Shown here: positions 1 through 7,035 of the stretch, piece after piece
Position numbering within the stretch: the first letter of the stretch is position 1
Layout of the letters: the number at the start of each line of letters is the position of its first letter
Source: an uncultured Desulfovibrio sp.
GTDB lineage: Bacteria > Desulfobacterota > Desulfovibrionia > Desulfovibrionales > Desulfovibrionaceae
Length of the DNA stretch: 14,508 nucleotides
Reading direction: 5' to 3'
Assembly (NCBI GenBank): GCA_945871415.1
Contig: CAMBWG010000015.1
Location: 1 to 14,508, forward strand
The notes under the pieces: model-generated
Told to the model about the DNA's origin: nothing
Database searches by the model: none
The model's input: the letters and a program-made list of their open reading frames with translations, nothing else
Made by a program: the position numbers and the translations under genes

Positions 1-1352
1 GCTTCGGCTTCCAGACGCTGCTGCTCTGCCAGGCGTGCGGCCTCCTGTCGGGCCTGCTCCTCGGCTTCGGCTTTGGCGCGGGCCTCGGCTTCTCGTTCCT
101 GTGCTGCGGGGTCCTGAATGGGGCCCCAGTTGATTTCGGCAGGAGCGGGGCGCGGCCGCCGCTGGGGAATTAACGGATCGGCGGCAACCAGCGTACCGTT
201 CGCGGGGAGACGGCCGGCATCTTCCGGCATATCCAGACGGGGCGCGACCGGAAGCTCGCTGTCGGAAAGGGTGATGGAACTCTGCGCCACAAGGGTTCCG
301 TTGCGGAAGGCGGCTTCCATCCCCAGTTCGCGGGGCGTCCATTCCATACCAACAATGCGGAAATGTCCCTGCTCATCCGGTTGCCAGTAGAGGCGGCGCA
401 CCCCTTCGGTAGAGAGATTGGAGGCCGTATAAAGCTGCTCCGACCAGGTCACCCAGTAGCCGGGCCCTTGCAGCACGTGGATTTCCTTGTTGAAAATTTT
501 GATGAACTTGAGAATTTTGAACAGACGTTCCTTGTTCTGGCGGAAGGCGGCAAAGCTCTCCGGCATGGCCTTGGTGTAGGCCTCGGGATTGTAGAATTCA
601 AACATCTTGGGAGAGCGGGCGGCCCAGGCCTTGCTCCACTCCTGCATGAGCAGACGCAGGCGGCGTGCCGTGCCGTCGTCCGGCCGGGGCACCGTCGTTT
701 CATCCACGTGTTCGGCCAGCACCACGGCGGTGCCGGGGCGCAGGCTGGGGCCGACCGTATCAATATCCTTGAGACCGATGGCCACGCAGCCCTTGGTATC
801 GCGGGGATAGATGCCGTAGCCCTTGCTGTGAATCCAGATGCCGTAACCGGTTTTGCCGCGCAGTTTGTCCACGGGATTGGGATAGTTCAGGGTGTAGGCA
901 ATACCGCCGTACTCCTTGAAATCCAGACCGCCCGCAATTTTATATTCCACAAAGTAGATGCCTTCGGGCGTGCGCAGATCGTTGATGACCTGTTTGTCGC
1001 CGGGCACCTGTCCCGTGGTGCAGGGGAAGGTATACTTCAGCTTGAGCGGGCTTTTGTGCTCGAAAAAGAGGAAAGACTGGCGCTGCTTGTCCACTGCCAC
1101 CAGATGCGTGGGCAGACCTTCGTCATAGATGGAAGCCTGCCAGTTGTCCGCCCGGGCGAGGCCGGGCCCCCAGGGGAGGACGCCCGATACCGGCGGCACG
1201 TCCCATGCCGACGAGGAAAGGACAAGCGCCAGAGCGCATACCAGAGATTTCCAGCGCGGGGAACGGCGGGAGCGCCGTCGGGCGCGCGGAGAACGGCGAC
1301 GGTCGGGAGCGGCGGCAACGGTTCGGAAGAAAGGGCGAACGGTGGCTTGCAT
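1..1352 (-). CDS. L,D-transpeptidase / L,D-carboxypeptidase, Csd6-like (3' end beyond window)
   Basis: This gene enters the window without its stop codon; 450 codons are visible. The protein is probably exported and trims or cross-links peptidoglycan peptides in the periplasm. An unusually long arginine-rich N-region (residues 18-34) precedes a short hydrophobic stretch (VCALALVLSSSAW), like a signal peptide or anchor. The YkuD catalytic domain covers about residues 80-215: His175 in GIWIHS and nucleophile Cys189 in TKGCVAIG give the H-x13-C pattern of the family. Residues 228-340 resemble the NTF2-like second domain of Helicobacter Csd6 (RLLMQEWSKAWAARS, later GHFRIVGMEW), which is why a Csd6-type enzyme is preferred over a plain ErfK-type one. 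After a Pro-rich linker, an Ala/Glu/Arg-rich probable coiled coil starts near residue 417 and leaves the window. ATG at 1352 is the only good start; a GTG at 1361 is in frame just after a TGA. No clear Shine-Dalgarno is visible. Whether it is a transpeptidase or carboxypeptidase cannot be told from sequence. Confidence 0.85.
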   Translation of the reverse strand, partial: MQATVRPFFRTVAAAPDRRRSPRARRRSRRSPRWKSLVCALALVLSSSAWDVPPVSGVLPWGPGLARADNWQASIYDEGLPTHLVAVDKQRQSFLFFEHKSPLKLKYTFPCTTGQVPGDKQVINDLRTPEGIYFVEYKIAGGLDFKEYGGIAYTLNYPNPVDKLRGKTGYGIWIHSKGYGIYPRDTKGCVAIGLKDIDTVGPSLRPGTAVVLAEHVDETTVPRPDDGTARRLRLLMQEWSKAWAARSPKMFEFYNPEAYTKAMPESFAAFRQNKERLFKILKFIKIFNKEIHVLQGPGYWVTWSEQLYTASNLSTEGVRRLYWQPDEQGHFRIVGMEWTPRELGMEAAFRNGTLVAQSSITLSDSELPVAPRLDMPEDAGRLPANGTLVAADPLIPQRRPRPAPAEINWGPIQDPAAQEREAEARAKAEAEEQARQEAARLAEQQRLEAE

Positions 1353-1480
1353 GGCAGTCACGAGAGCAGGGTTTCAGTAACGTTGTAACACGGCAGAAGG
1401 CACGCGGCATGCGGGCCGACACCCGGAAAGGACGCAGGTCTTCCCGGAGCCCCCGGGTATGGTCATAACGACGGAGCAAT

Positions 1481-1509
1481 GGGCGGGCAGGGGGACTTCC
1501 CGCCCGCCC
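1481..1509 (-). terminator. hairpin downstream of pyrE, possible terminator
   Basis: GGGCGGGC and GCCCGCCC form a perfect 8-bp stem, starting 8 bp after the pyrE stop codon. No T-run follows on the minus strand (next bases ATTGCTCC), so it may be a weak, factor-dependent terminator or an mRNA 3'-end stabiliser. Confidence 0.4.
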
Positions 1510-1516
1510 GAAACTT

Positions 1517-2086
1517 TTACTGGCGGGCCAGCTCCACGAGTTCCTTGCGCGTAAAGAGCGCATGCAGCTCGTAACCCGCTTCCTTCAGCTTTTCGCGGCC
1601 GCCTTCCTCGCGATCCAGAATGGCGCAGACGGCCACAATATTCAGGCCGGCATCACGCACGCGATCGCAGGCCTTGAGCAGCGAGCCGCCCGTGGTCACC
1701 ACATCTTCGAGCATGGCTACGGGATCGCCGGGCTGGAAATTGCCGAGGCCTTCCACAAACTGATTGGTGCCGTGGCCCTTGGATTCCTTGCGCACAAGCA
1801 GGCCGTGCAGCGGACGGCCCAGCTCGTGGGAAAGCACCGTGGTGGACGACACCAGCGGGTCGGCCCCCATGGTCATGCCTCCGACGCCCCGAATATCCAG
1901 ATCCTTCAGCAGATCGTTGAACAGACGCCCGATGAGCCAGGAGCCTTCGGCATGCAGGGCCGTCACGCGGCAGTCAAAGTAATAGTCGCTGCGTCTCCCG
2001 GACGCGAGTACGAAATCGCCTTCCCGATAGGACTTTTCCACCAGGAGACGCGCCAGACGACGCTTCAGTTCCAGCATGTCGCTCAT
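1517..2086 (-). CDS. pyrE: orotate phosphoribosyltransferase
   Basis: The enzyme converts orotate and PRPP to orotidine 5'-phosphate, the fifth step of de novo pyrimidine synthesis, in the cytosol. The 189-residue product has the normal length for bacterial PyrE. It shows the PRPP-binding loop VAMLEDVVTTGGS (residues 123-135), the flexible catalytic loop RKESKGHG (99-106, with Arg99, Lys100, Lys103 and His105), and the substrate-binding start SGRRSDYYFDCR (29-40). The ATG at 2086 has a good ribosome binding site (GGGGTGA, about 6 bp upstream). A second ATG three codons later is less well placed. It lies 137 bp downstream of purB, with a hairpin between them, so it may be partly independent of purB. 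A TATAGA at 2118-2123 could be a -10 box, but no convincing -35 precedes it. Confidence 0.96.
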   Translation of the reverse strand: MSDMLELKRRLARLLVEKSYREGDFVLASGRRSDYYFDCRVTALHAEGSWLIGRLFNDLLKDLDIRGVGGMTMGADPLVSSTTVLSHELGRPLHGLLVRKESKGHGTNQFVEGLGNFQPGDPVAMLEDVVTTGGSLLKACDRVRDAGLNIVAVCAILDREEGGREKLKEAGYELHALFTRKELVELARQ

Positions 2087-2178
2087 ATGTTCACCCCGTC
2101 AGTTTTTCTTGAAATTTTCTATAGTTTTTACGCTGCTGCCGCCCCCTTTGGAAAAAGGCGGCGCGGCCAAAACGGATA

Positions 2179-2215
2179 CCGCGGGCATCGGCGGCAGAAC
2201 CGTCGATGCCCGCGG
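2179..2215 (-). terminator. 12-bp hairpin after purB, possible terminator or attenuator
   Basis: CCGCGGGCATCG (2179-2190) and CGATGCCCGCGG (2204-2215) are perfect inverted repeats with a 13-nt loop, starting 8 bp after the purB stop. On the minus strand only TATCCGTTTT follows, a poor T-run. A second, shorter GCCGCC/GGCGGC stem lies at about 2139-2163. Together they probably terminate purB or reduce read-through into pyrE. Confidence 0.5.
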
Positions 2216-2223
2216 CGCGTGCG

Positions 2224-3522
2224 CTACTTCTGTTCGCCGAAGATGCGCGCGAAGATTTCGTCTTCGTGTTCGAGATAGAAGGAAGGATCAAAGAGGCTGT
2301 TCAGCTTGTCGCCCAGAGCGGCCTGCATATCGGGATCGGCCTTGACCAGATCGGGGAACGGGCGGCGCTCGTTCCAGCTCTGCATGGCCAGACGCTGCAC
2401 GGCTTCGTAGGCCTTCTGGCGCGGCATGCCGGTCGCGATAAGGTTGGTCAGCACGCGCTGCGAGAAGTAGAGACCGTAGGAACGATCCATGTTTTCCCGC
2501 ATGCGGTCATGCTTGACGACCAGCCCGTCCAGCACGCGGCGCAGACGGTTCAGCACATAGTCGGCGATGATGGTGGAGTCGGGCATGATGACGCGTTCCA
2601 CGGAAGAATGACTGATGTCGCGCTCGTGCCACAGGGCCTGATTTTCCATGGCCGCCACGGCGTTGCCGCGCAGCAGGCGGGACAGACCGGCCATATTTTC
2701 CGCGGAGATGGGATTCTTCTTGTGCGGCATGGCCGAGGAGCCTTTCTGGCCCTTGGCGAAGCCTTCTTCCACTTCCAGCACTTCCGTCCGCTGCAGATGG
2801 CGCAGTTCCACGCACAGGCGTTCCACGCCGCCGCCGAGAATGGCGAGGGTTGCAAAAAATTCGGCGTAGCGATCGCGCTGCACGATCTGAGTGGAGTGCT
2901 CGTCGGGACGCAGACCGAGATGTCCCAGCGCGCGCGACTCCAGTTCCGGCGAGAGGAAGGCATAGGTGCCCACGGCGCCGGAGATCTTGCCCACGCGGAT
3001 ATTTTCCAGCGCATTTTCCAGCCGTTTCAGATGGCGGCAGAATTCGGCGTAAAAGCCGGCCATCTTGAGGCCGAAGCTGGTGGGCTCGGCATGGATGCCG
3101 TGCGTGCGGCCCATGCAGAGCACGCCCTTGTGTTCGTAGGCCAGCTTTTTCAGGCTTTCCAGCAGGGCGCGCACATCGTCCAGCAGCAGCGCCCCGGCCT
3201 GTTTGATGAGCAGGCCGTTGGCCGTGTCCACGATATCGGAGGACGTGCAGCCCAGATGGATGTAACGGGCCTCGGGGCCGATTTTTTCTTCCAGCGACGT
3301 CAGAAAGGCGATGACGTCATGGCGCGTCACTTCCTCGATTGCCAGAATGCGCTCCACGTCGATGGCGGCTTTCTGGCAGATGACGTCAACGGCTTCGGCC
3401 GGAATGCGGCCCATTTCGCTCCATGCCCGGCAGACGGCCACTTCGACATCCAGCCATGCGCGGTAGCGGTTTTCCAACGTCCAGATACGGCCCATTTCCG
3501 GGCGGGTATAACGGTCAATCAT
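2224..3522 (-). CDS. purB: adenylosuccinate lyase
   Basis: PurB acts twice in purine synthesis, releasing fumarate from SAICAR and from adenylosuccinate, in the cytosol. The 432-residue protein carries the fumarate-lyase superfamily signature GSSAMPHKKNP (residues 261-271), which holds the mobile catalytic serine loop. Catalytic-region histidines are His68 (TRHDV) and His141 (GRTHGIHAEP), and the substrate-binding TSSD is at 93-96. The ATG at 3522 gives the usual family N-terminus MIDRYTRPEM and has a GAGG ribosome binding site about 6 bp upstream. A GTG at 3534 is in frame, but it sits inside the end of the upstream gene and adds residues not seen in the family. The start lies 8 bp after the stop of the FmdB-like gene, so the two are translationally coupled and almost certainly co-transcribed. 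The reading frame is intact. Confidence 0.97.
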   Translation of the reverse strand: MIDRYTRPEMGRIWTLENRYRAWLDVEVAVCRAWSEMGRIPAEAVDVICQKAAIDVERILAIEEVTRHDVIAFLTSLEEKIGPEARYIHLGCTSSDIVDTANGLLIKQAGALLLDDVRALLESLKKLAYEHKGVLCMGRTHGIHAEPTSFGLKMAGFYAEFCRHLKRLENALENIRVGKISGAVGTYAFLSPELESRALGHLGLRPDEHSTQIVQRDRYAEFFATLAILGGGVERLCVELRHLQRTEVLEVEEGFAKGQKGSSAMPHKKNPISAENMAGLSRLLRGNAVAAMENQALWHERDISHSSVERVIMPDSTIIADYVLNRLRRVLDGLVVKHDRMRENMDRSYGLYFSQRVLTNLIATGMPRQKAYEAVQRLAMQSWNERRPFPDLVKADPDMQAALGDKLNSLFDPSFYLEHEDEIFARIFGEQK

Positions 3523-3530
3523 GGCGAGCC

Positions 3531-3914
3531 TCACGCTTTGGCGGCGGTGGACGCCGCGCTGGAAGTTGCGGCCGCGCCGGAGGAATTCGCTTTGGCGGCG
3601 GAATTCCCGGCCGGGGCGGGGGCGGAAGGAGCAGTCGTCCCCGACGATGCGGCGGGGGCCGTGTCGGCCGGCGGCGTCATGGCGCCGGAAGCGCCGTAGG
3701 CCGTGGAGGAATCCTCATCCTTGACGTCCTTGCGGTAGCCGTAGTCGCTGACATACCAGCCCGCGCCCTTAAGCACGAACGATGTATTGGACAGGACGCG
3801 CGGGGATGCCGCGCCGCAGGTCGGACAGGGTTTGTCCTCGTGCGCTTCGGACACGGTTGTCCATTCCTCGAAAACCTTCTGACACGCGGGACACTGATAT
3901 TCGTAAATAGGCAT
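3531..3914 (-). CDS. FmdB-family zinc-ribbon protein with long Ala/Ser/Pro tail
   Basis: The N-terminus MPIYEYQCPAC is diagnostic of the FmdB/CxxC_CXXC_SSSS family of small putative regulatory proteins. Four cysteines (C8, C11, C30, C33) in two CPxC pairs form a predicted zinc ribbon. The family name comes from a proposed regulator of formamidase/formylmethanofuran dehydrogenase genes; no biochemical role is secure, and none is implied here. Family members are usually 70-110 residues. This one has 127, and the last 50 or so are low-complexity Ala, Ser, Thr and Pro, probably disordered. The start at 3914 is chosen because it gives the conserved MPIYEYQ N-terminus; upstream in-frame codons are not conserved-looking. 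No obvious Shine-Dalgarno precedes it. It is the first gene of a two-gene unit with purB. Confidence 0.88.
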   Translation of the reverse strand: MPIYEYQCPACQKVFEEWTTVSEAHEDKPCPTCGAASPRVLSNTSFVLKGAGWYVSDYGYRKDVKDEDSSTAYGASGAMTPPADTAPAASSGTTAPSAPAPAGNSAAKANSSGAAATSSAASTAAKA

Positions 3915-4013
3915 AGCTAACGCCAAGAACGGCCAAGCGGCATGACCGCTCGCCGTTGCAAATTCGCGGATACCGTCGCACAGGGGCGACGCCATCGCCG
4001 GGAGACAGGGAAC

Positions 4014-4029
4014 GCGCCGGATCCGGCGC
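4014..4029. repeat. perfect 16-bp palindrome GCGCCGGATCCGGCGC
   Basis: A perfect palindrome lies just beyond the T-run of the small-gene terminator and about 100 bp before the FmdB-like start. It could be an operator, a second transcript hairpin, or chance in GC-rich DNA. Confidence 0.5.
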
Positions 4030-4031
4030 AT

Positions 4032-4069
4032 AAAAAACGACGCGCCGGCCGCCTTGCGACGGCCAGCGC
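4032..4069 (-). terminator. intrinsic terminator of the 35-codon gene
   Basis: On the minus strand a 12-bp stem (one T-G pair in each half) closes on a GCAA tetraloop at 4042-4069. It is followed by GTCG and six T residues (4032-4037). It begins 5 bp after the small gene's stop codon. This is the clearest rho-independent terminator in the window. Confidence 0.88.
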
Positions 4070-4074
4070 AACCA

Positions 4075-4182
4075 TTACGCCTTGGCGGCCTTCGCTTCGC
4101 GCACGCGCTGCTTCAGGCGCTGTTCGCGGCGATGACGACGGCGATCCAATTCCTTTTTGCGTTCCACTTTCTTGTGAGCCAT
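4075..4182 (-). CDS. 35-residue highly basic small protein, unknown function
   Basis: This short gene encodes 35 residues beginning MAHKKVERKKELDRRR and ending EAKAAKA. Eighteen of the residues are Lys or Arg. With five Glu and one Asp among them, and no Pro, Cys or aromatic residue, a single charged alpha helix is likely. Such composition suits binding to RNA, the ribosome or DNA, but that is inference. Support for reality is strong: a perfect GGAGG 5 bp before the ATG, a textbook terminator 5 bp after the TAA, and a plausible promoter upstream. It therefore seems to be its own transcription unit between larE and the FmdB-like gene. It is not a ribosomal protein that I recognise, though its N-terminus and composition are reminiscent of small ribosomal proteins. 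Confidence 0.82.
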   Translation of the reverse strand: MAHKKVERKKELDRRRHRREQRLKQRVREAKAAKA

Positions 4183-4187
4183 TCTGT

Positions 4188-4208
4188 CCTCCACGGGGCC
4201 TGCGCCCC
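4188..4208 (-). promoter_or_regulatory. ribosome binding site with adjoining hairpin
   Basis: GGAGG (4188-4192) is ideally placed for the 35-codon gene. Two bases upstream on the minus strand a GGGGC/GCCCC stem with a 4-nt loop (4195-4208) ends. The hairpin leaves the site exposed and could protect the 5' end or shape translation. Confidence 0.6.
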
Positions 4209-4323
4209 TTGACGTGATTTTTCGTTTTTTCAAAGCTCTCCATGCGGCGTCGAGCCTTTCCGGCGGCGCGGCCGGGCGGCGCGTACACCGTGTATGGAGA
4301 AGGATTTCTTGATGGATCGGGAT

Positions 4324-4352
4324 TTGATAGCCGCGATTCCAGCAAAAGTCCA
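4324..4352 (-). promoter_or_regulatory. candidate sigma-70 promoter for the 35-codon gene
   Basis: On the minus strand TGGACT (4347-4352) and TATCAA (4324-4329) are separated by 17 bp; each matches the consensus at four of six bases. The leader would be about 130 nt. It contains an 11-bp inverted repeat (TACACCGTGTA, 4284-4294). Confidence 0.3.
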
Positions 4353-4355
4353 GCC

Positions 4356-4380
4356 TTTCCGCCCCGGGAGCTTGCGGAAA
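4356..4380 (-). terminator. weak terminator candidate after larE
   Basis: TTTCCGC and GCGGAAA form a 7-bp stem with an 11-nt loop, 10 bp after the larE stop. On the minus strand GGCTGGACTTTT follows, so the T-run is short and displaced. Confidence 0.35.
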
Positions 4381-4390
4381 AGAAGAGATC

Positions 4391-5218
4391 TCAGCGCTCC
4401 TTTCTGTCGTAAAGGCCGCTGATTACTGCTTCTTCCCGATATTTCCAGGGCGCAAGACCGCAACGGCGCATGACGGCGTCCACGCGCGGCAGGCTGTCGG
4501 CGGGCAGATGCTGCGCCTGTACGAGCGGCTCCGGCGTCAGACGCACGCGAAAATCTCCCAGCAGGGGACGGCCATCCGGGCTTTTCAGGTCTGCCAGCGC
4601 CTCTTCGGCTTCGGCCAGCTGCCGCAAGGTCTGTTCCGCAGGTTGCACGCCGTAGGCAAAGCGCGTCAGCAGGCAGGGACGGGCGGCCTGCTGCGGATCT
4701 TCCAGCCCGGTCGCCGCGCCTTCGGCGCGCAGCTCCTTTTTGCTGAAGCCGGCTTCGGCCAGAGGGGACAGAATGCCCGCTTCTTTCAGCGCCTGCAGGC
4801 CCGGCCGCGAGGATGCCATATCATCCGCGTTGCTGCCGTCGCAGAGCAGCCGGGGAAGATCGCCCTCAGCCTCGCGACGCGCCAGAGCCTCCCGCAGGCA
4901 GCGCATGAGCGCCGCCTTGCAGAAGTAGCAGCGCCGGGGGCCGTTGGCGCGCACGTCGGGAATGTCCAGCGGCCGGAAGTCCACTTCCAGCAGGGGCAGG
5001 CCCATGTCCCGCGCCCGGCGGCGCGCCTGCCGGCTTTCGGCCTCGGGCACATGCGGGCCGCGGGCGTGCAGGCCCAGCACATCCAGACCGCCGCGCAGCA
5101 GCGCATGGCAGAGAAAGCGGCTGTCCACGCCGCCGGAGTAGGCCACGGCCACCGCCGCGCAGCCGCGTTCGCGCAGCCGGCGGCGCACTACGGCAAGCAG
5201 CGCCGCGCCGTCTACCAC
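4391..5218 (-). CDS. larE: LarE-type ATP-dependent sacrificial sulfur transferase
   Basis: LarE-family enzymes adenylate a pyridinium dicarboxylate substrate with ATP and donate sulfur from their own cysteine, building the nickel-pincer cofactor first found in lactate racemase. Using numbering from the upstream GTG at 5263, the protein has the PP-loop SGGVDS (43-48), the family motif RCYFCK (111-116), a conserved DGSNADD (142-148) and ARPCLLTRF (195-203). Cys197 sits where the sacrificial cysteine is expected. Only one cysteine is present there, which argues for the self-sacrificing type over the [4Fe-4S] type. The GTG at 5218 (275 residues) is preferred: AAGGTG lies upstream and the overlap with hisF is only 7 bp. 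The GTG at 5263 would overlap by 52 bp and lacks a ribosome binding site. No larB, larC or larA is in the window. It could instead thiolate another substrate; PP-loop proteins of the WbpG type were considered, but the RCYFCK and ARPC motifs favour LarE. Confidence 0.85.
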   Translation of the reverse strand: MVDGAALLAVVRRRLRERGCAAVAVAYSGGVDSRFLCHALLRGGLDVLGLHARGPHVPEAESRQARRRARDMGLPLLEVDFRPLDIPDVRANGPRRCYFCKAALMRCLREALARREAEGDLPRLLCDGSNADDMASSRPGLQALKEAGILSPLAEAGFSKKELRAEGAATGLEDPQQAARPCLLTRFAYGVQPAEQTLRQLAEAEEALADLKSPDGRPLLGDFRVRLTPEPLVQAQHLPADSLPRVDAVMRRCGLAPWKYREEAVISGLYDRKER

Positions 5219-5991
5219 GTCAGCCGCACCTTGGCCCCGCGGCGGGCCATTTCTTCCTTGCACTGCCGGATGGTGTACTGCCCGTAGTGCACAATGCTGG
5301 CGACCAGCGCCGCCGAAGCGCCGCCGAGGCTGACGGCCTCGTGACAGTGCTCGGGCTTGCCCGCGCCGCCCGAGGCAATGACCGGCAGACTTACGGCTTC
5401 GGAAATCATCCGGGTCAATATGAGTTCGTAGCCGTCGCAGGTGCCGTCGGCGTCAATGGAGTTGACGCACAGCTCCCCGGCTCCCAGCGTCTGGCAGCGC
5501 CGGGCCCATTCCAGCGCATCCAGCCCGGTGCGCTTGCGGCCGCCGTGAATGACGATTTCGTACCCGGAGGGAATTGTCGGAGAGGCGGGCACGCGCAGCA
5601 CGTCCATGCCGACGACAATGGCCTGCGAGCCGAAGGCGTCGGCGCCTTCGCTGATCAGCTCGGGGCGCTTGACCGCCGCGGAATTGATCGAGACCTTTTC
5701 CGCCCCGGCCAGCAGCACGGCCCGCATATCGGCCACGGAGGCGATGCCGCCGCCCACGCTGAAAGGAATGAAGATGGCCGAGGCGACTTTTTCCACCACG
5801 TCCAGAAAGATGCCGCGCTGCTCGGCCGAGGCCGTGATATCGTAGAAGACGATCTCGTCCGCGCCTTCCTCATAGTAGCGGCGGGCGCTGTCCACGGGAT
5901 CGCCGATATCCACATTGCCTTCAAATTTGACGCCCTTGGTGAGGCGCCCGGCCCGGACATCAAGACAGGGAATGACGCGCTTGCTCAGCAT
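5212..5991 (-). CDS. hisF: imidazole glycerol phosphate synthase, cyclase subunit
   Basis: HisF uses ammonia delivered by HisH to turn PRFAR into imidazole glycerol phosphate (histidine pathway) and AICAR (purine pathway). The 259-residue (beta-alpha)8 barrel has both catalytic aspartates, Asp11 (IPCLDVRAG) and Asp130 (VVGMDVLR). It also has the phosphate-binding glycines FSVGGGI (77-83) and [10 protein letters not shown]. The ATG at 5991 gives the canonical N-terminus [12 protein letters not shown] and has GGAGG 7 bp upstream; an upstream in-frame extension is inside hisH. The start overlaps the hisH stop by 7 bp and the stop overlaps the preferred larE start by 7 bp, so the three genes are translationally coupled. 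The active-site residues argue for true histidine synthesis, not a sugar-amidation paralogue. Confidence 0.96.
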   Translation of the reverse strand: MLSKRVIPCLDVRAGRLTKGVKFEGNVDIGDPVDSARRYYEEGADEIVFYDITASAEQRGIFLDVVEKVASAIFIPFSVGGGIASVADMRAVLLAGAEKVSINSAAVKRPELISEGADAFGSQAIVVGMDVLRVPASPTIPSGYEIVIHGGRKRTGLDALEWARRCQTLGAGELCVNSIDADGTCDGYELILTRMISEAVSLPVIASGGAGKPEHCHEAVSLGGASAALVASIVHYGQYTIRQCKEEMARRGAKVRLTW

Positions 5992-6635
5992 GTGACGTCC
6001 TCCGGCCGCACGCTGCGGCAATAGTCATAGAAGTTCCGTAACACCTGCAGGCCGGGACGCCCGCTCTTTTCCAGATGGCACTGCACGGCCCAGAGTCCGT
6101 CGCGGCCATAAACGGAACAGAATTCCTGCCCGTAGGTCGTCGTGGCGATGACCAGTTCCGGCGCGGGTTCCACAAAATAGCTGTGGACGAAATAATATTC
6201 GGCATCCGGGGCCACCCCTTCAAGCAGACGACTGGGCTTTTTGAGCCGGAGACTGTTCCAGCCCATGTGCGGCACCGGCGCGGGCGTGCCGTCCTCCTGC
6301 GTCATGCCGTCGGGAAAGCGCACGCTGCGCCCCGGCATGAGCCCCAGCGTCATGGCGTCGTTTTCCTCGCTGTATTCCAGCAGTATCTGACAGCCCAGAC
6401 AGATGCCCAGCAGAGGCTCCCGGCGGATGGTGACCCGGCGCAGCACGCTTTCCAGCCCGCTTGCGTGCAGGGCCTGCATGGCCTGTCCGGCCGCGCCCAC
6501 TCCGGGAAAAATGATGCCCTGCGCCGCTTCGGCCGTCGCCGGATCCGACGTGACCACGCACGGCACCCCCAAATGCTCCAATGCCCGGCGGACGCTCGTC
6601 TGATTGCCCGCCCCGTAATCCAGAATCGCCAGCAT
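5985..6635 (-). CDS. hisH: imidazole glycerol phosphate synthase, glutaminase subunit
   Basis: HisH hydrolyses glutamine and channels ammonia to HisF. The 216-residue class I glutamine amidotransferase shows the catalytic triad Cys79 (GICLGCQ), His187 and Glu189 (VQCHLEKSG), plus the opening [11 protein letters not shown] typical of HisH. Two positions differ from the commonest family wording: Cys replaces Met in GICLGMQ, and QCHLEKS replaces QFHPEKS. The triad is intact, so activity is expected. The ATG at 6635 is preceded by AAGGG about 9 bp upstream. It is the first gene of the hisH-hisF-larE unit; the other histidine genes are not nearby. Its promoter must lie in the region to the right, where no convincing minus-strand -35/-10 pair stood out. 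Confidence 0.95.
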   Translation of the reverse strand: MLAILDYGAGNQTSVRRALEHLGVPCVVTSDPATAEAAQGIIFPGVGAAGQAMQALHASGLESVLRRVTIRREPLLGICLGCQILLEYSEENDAMTLGLMPGRSVRFPDGMTQEDGTPAPVPHMGWNSLRLKKPSRLLEGVAPDAEYYFVHSYFVEPAPELVIATTTYGQEFCSVYGRDGLWAVQCHLEKSGRPGLQVLRNFYDYCRSVRPEDVTC

Positions 6636-6788
6636 GCGACCATCCCTTCAAGACAGAGGTTTCACGCCCAAGCGGCGCAAGAGGTCGCAAGTATCGCCGC
6701 AATCGGCCGGATACGCAAGGGGAGCGCTCCGGCCCGCGTCGCGGCTTTTCGGGAGGCATTTCCGGCGGCAAGAGCCGCAACAAAACTT

Positions 6789-6822
6789 TTACAGTTTTCT
6801 TCGTTTATGGATAGAACTGTAA
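6789..6822. repeat. inverted repeat TTACAGTT-N18-AACTGTAA
   Basis: Perfect 8-bp arms, extendable inward by two pairs (one T-G). It shares the TTACA/TGTAA core with the next repeat, so both could be sites of one regulator or DNA hairpins. Confidence 0.55.
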
Positions 6823-6839
6823 TGCTTATTTATATTTTA

Positions 6840-6876
6840 TTTACAATTCTATGAAATAGTATTTTCTTATTGTAAA
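6840..6876. repeat. inverted repeat TTTACAAT-N21-ATTGTAAA
   Basis: Perfect 8-bp arms 17 bp beyond the previous repeat, again with a TTACA/TGTAA core. A fifth TGTAA core lies at about 6894. Confidence 0.5.
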
Positions 6877-6895
6877 AATAGTGCGATGATGATGT

Positions 6896-6929
6896 AAAAA
6901 TGCAGCATGTGCCATTTTTCATTTTTTTT
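6896..6929 (+). terminator. orphan terminator-like hairpin with T8 tract
   Basis: AAAAATG (6896-6902) and CATTTTT (6913-6919) form a 7-bp AT-rich stem, followed by eight T residues (6922-6929). No plus-strand gene precedes it. It could end a small RNA or simply reflect the AT-rich composition. Confidence 0.3.
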
Positions 6930-6946
6930 GTTTTCGAAAATGATAT

Positions 6947-6964
6947 TGTTTGGTTAAACAAACA
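6947..6964. repeat. inverted repeat TGTTTG-N6-CAAACA
   Basis: A symmetric 6-6-6 arrangement of the size of a dimeric helix-turn-helix operator, about 75 bp upstream of the -35 box of the symporter promoter. The half-site TGTTTG recurs just after, at about 6978. Confidence 0.4.
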
Positions 6965-7035
6965 TAAAAAAATATCCTGTTTGTCCTCAAAGAAGGGTAA
7001 ATACAGTCCAAGTTTGCGGCAAAGCAATTTTTTTC

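Noticed and set aside
363..1388. Plus-strand open frame opposite the L,D-transpeptidase
   Set aside because: The minus-strand frame has the YkuD catalytic motif and domain order; the plus frame is compositionally shadow-like.
2206..3699. Long plus-strand open frame opposite purB (497 codons)
   Set aside because: It is the antisense shadow of purB in GC-rich DNA: rich in His, Gln, Ala and Gly, with no motif and no ribosome binding site, while purB has full family motifs.
4312..4422. Plus-strand 36-codon frame overlapping the end of larE
   Set aside because: It has an AAGG about 8 bp upstream but no other support, runs antisense to larE, and lies over the candidate promoter of the small basic gene.
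5212..6635. hisH-hisF as sugar-amidation paralogues (HisH2/HisF2) with a WbpG-type partner
   Set aside because: HisF keeps both catalytic aspartates and canonical phosphate-binding motifs, and the PP-loop neighbour has LarE motifs.
6930..6952. Fur-box-like GAAAATGATATTG
   Set aside because: Only a partial match to a Fur site, in AT-rich DNA where such matches are expected by chance.
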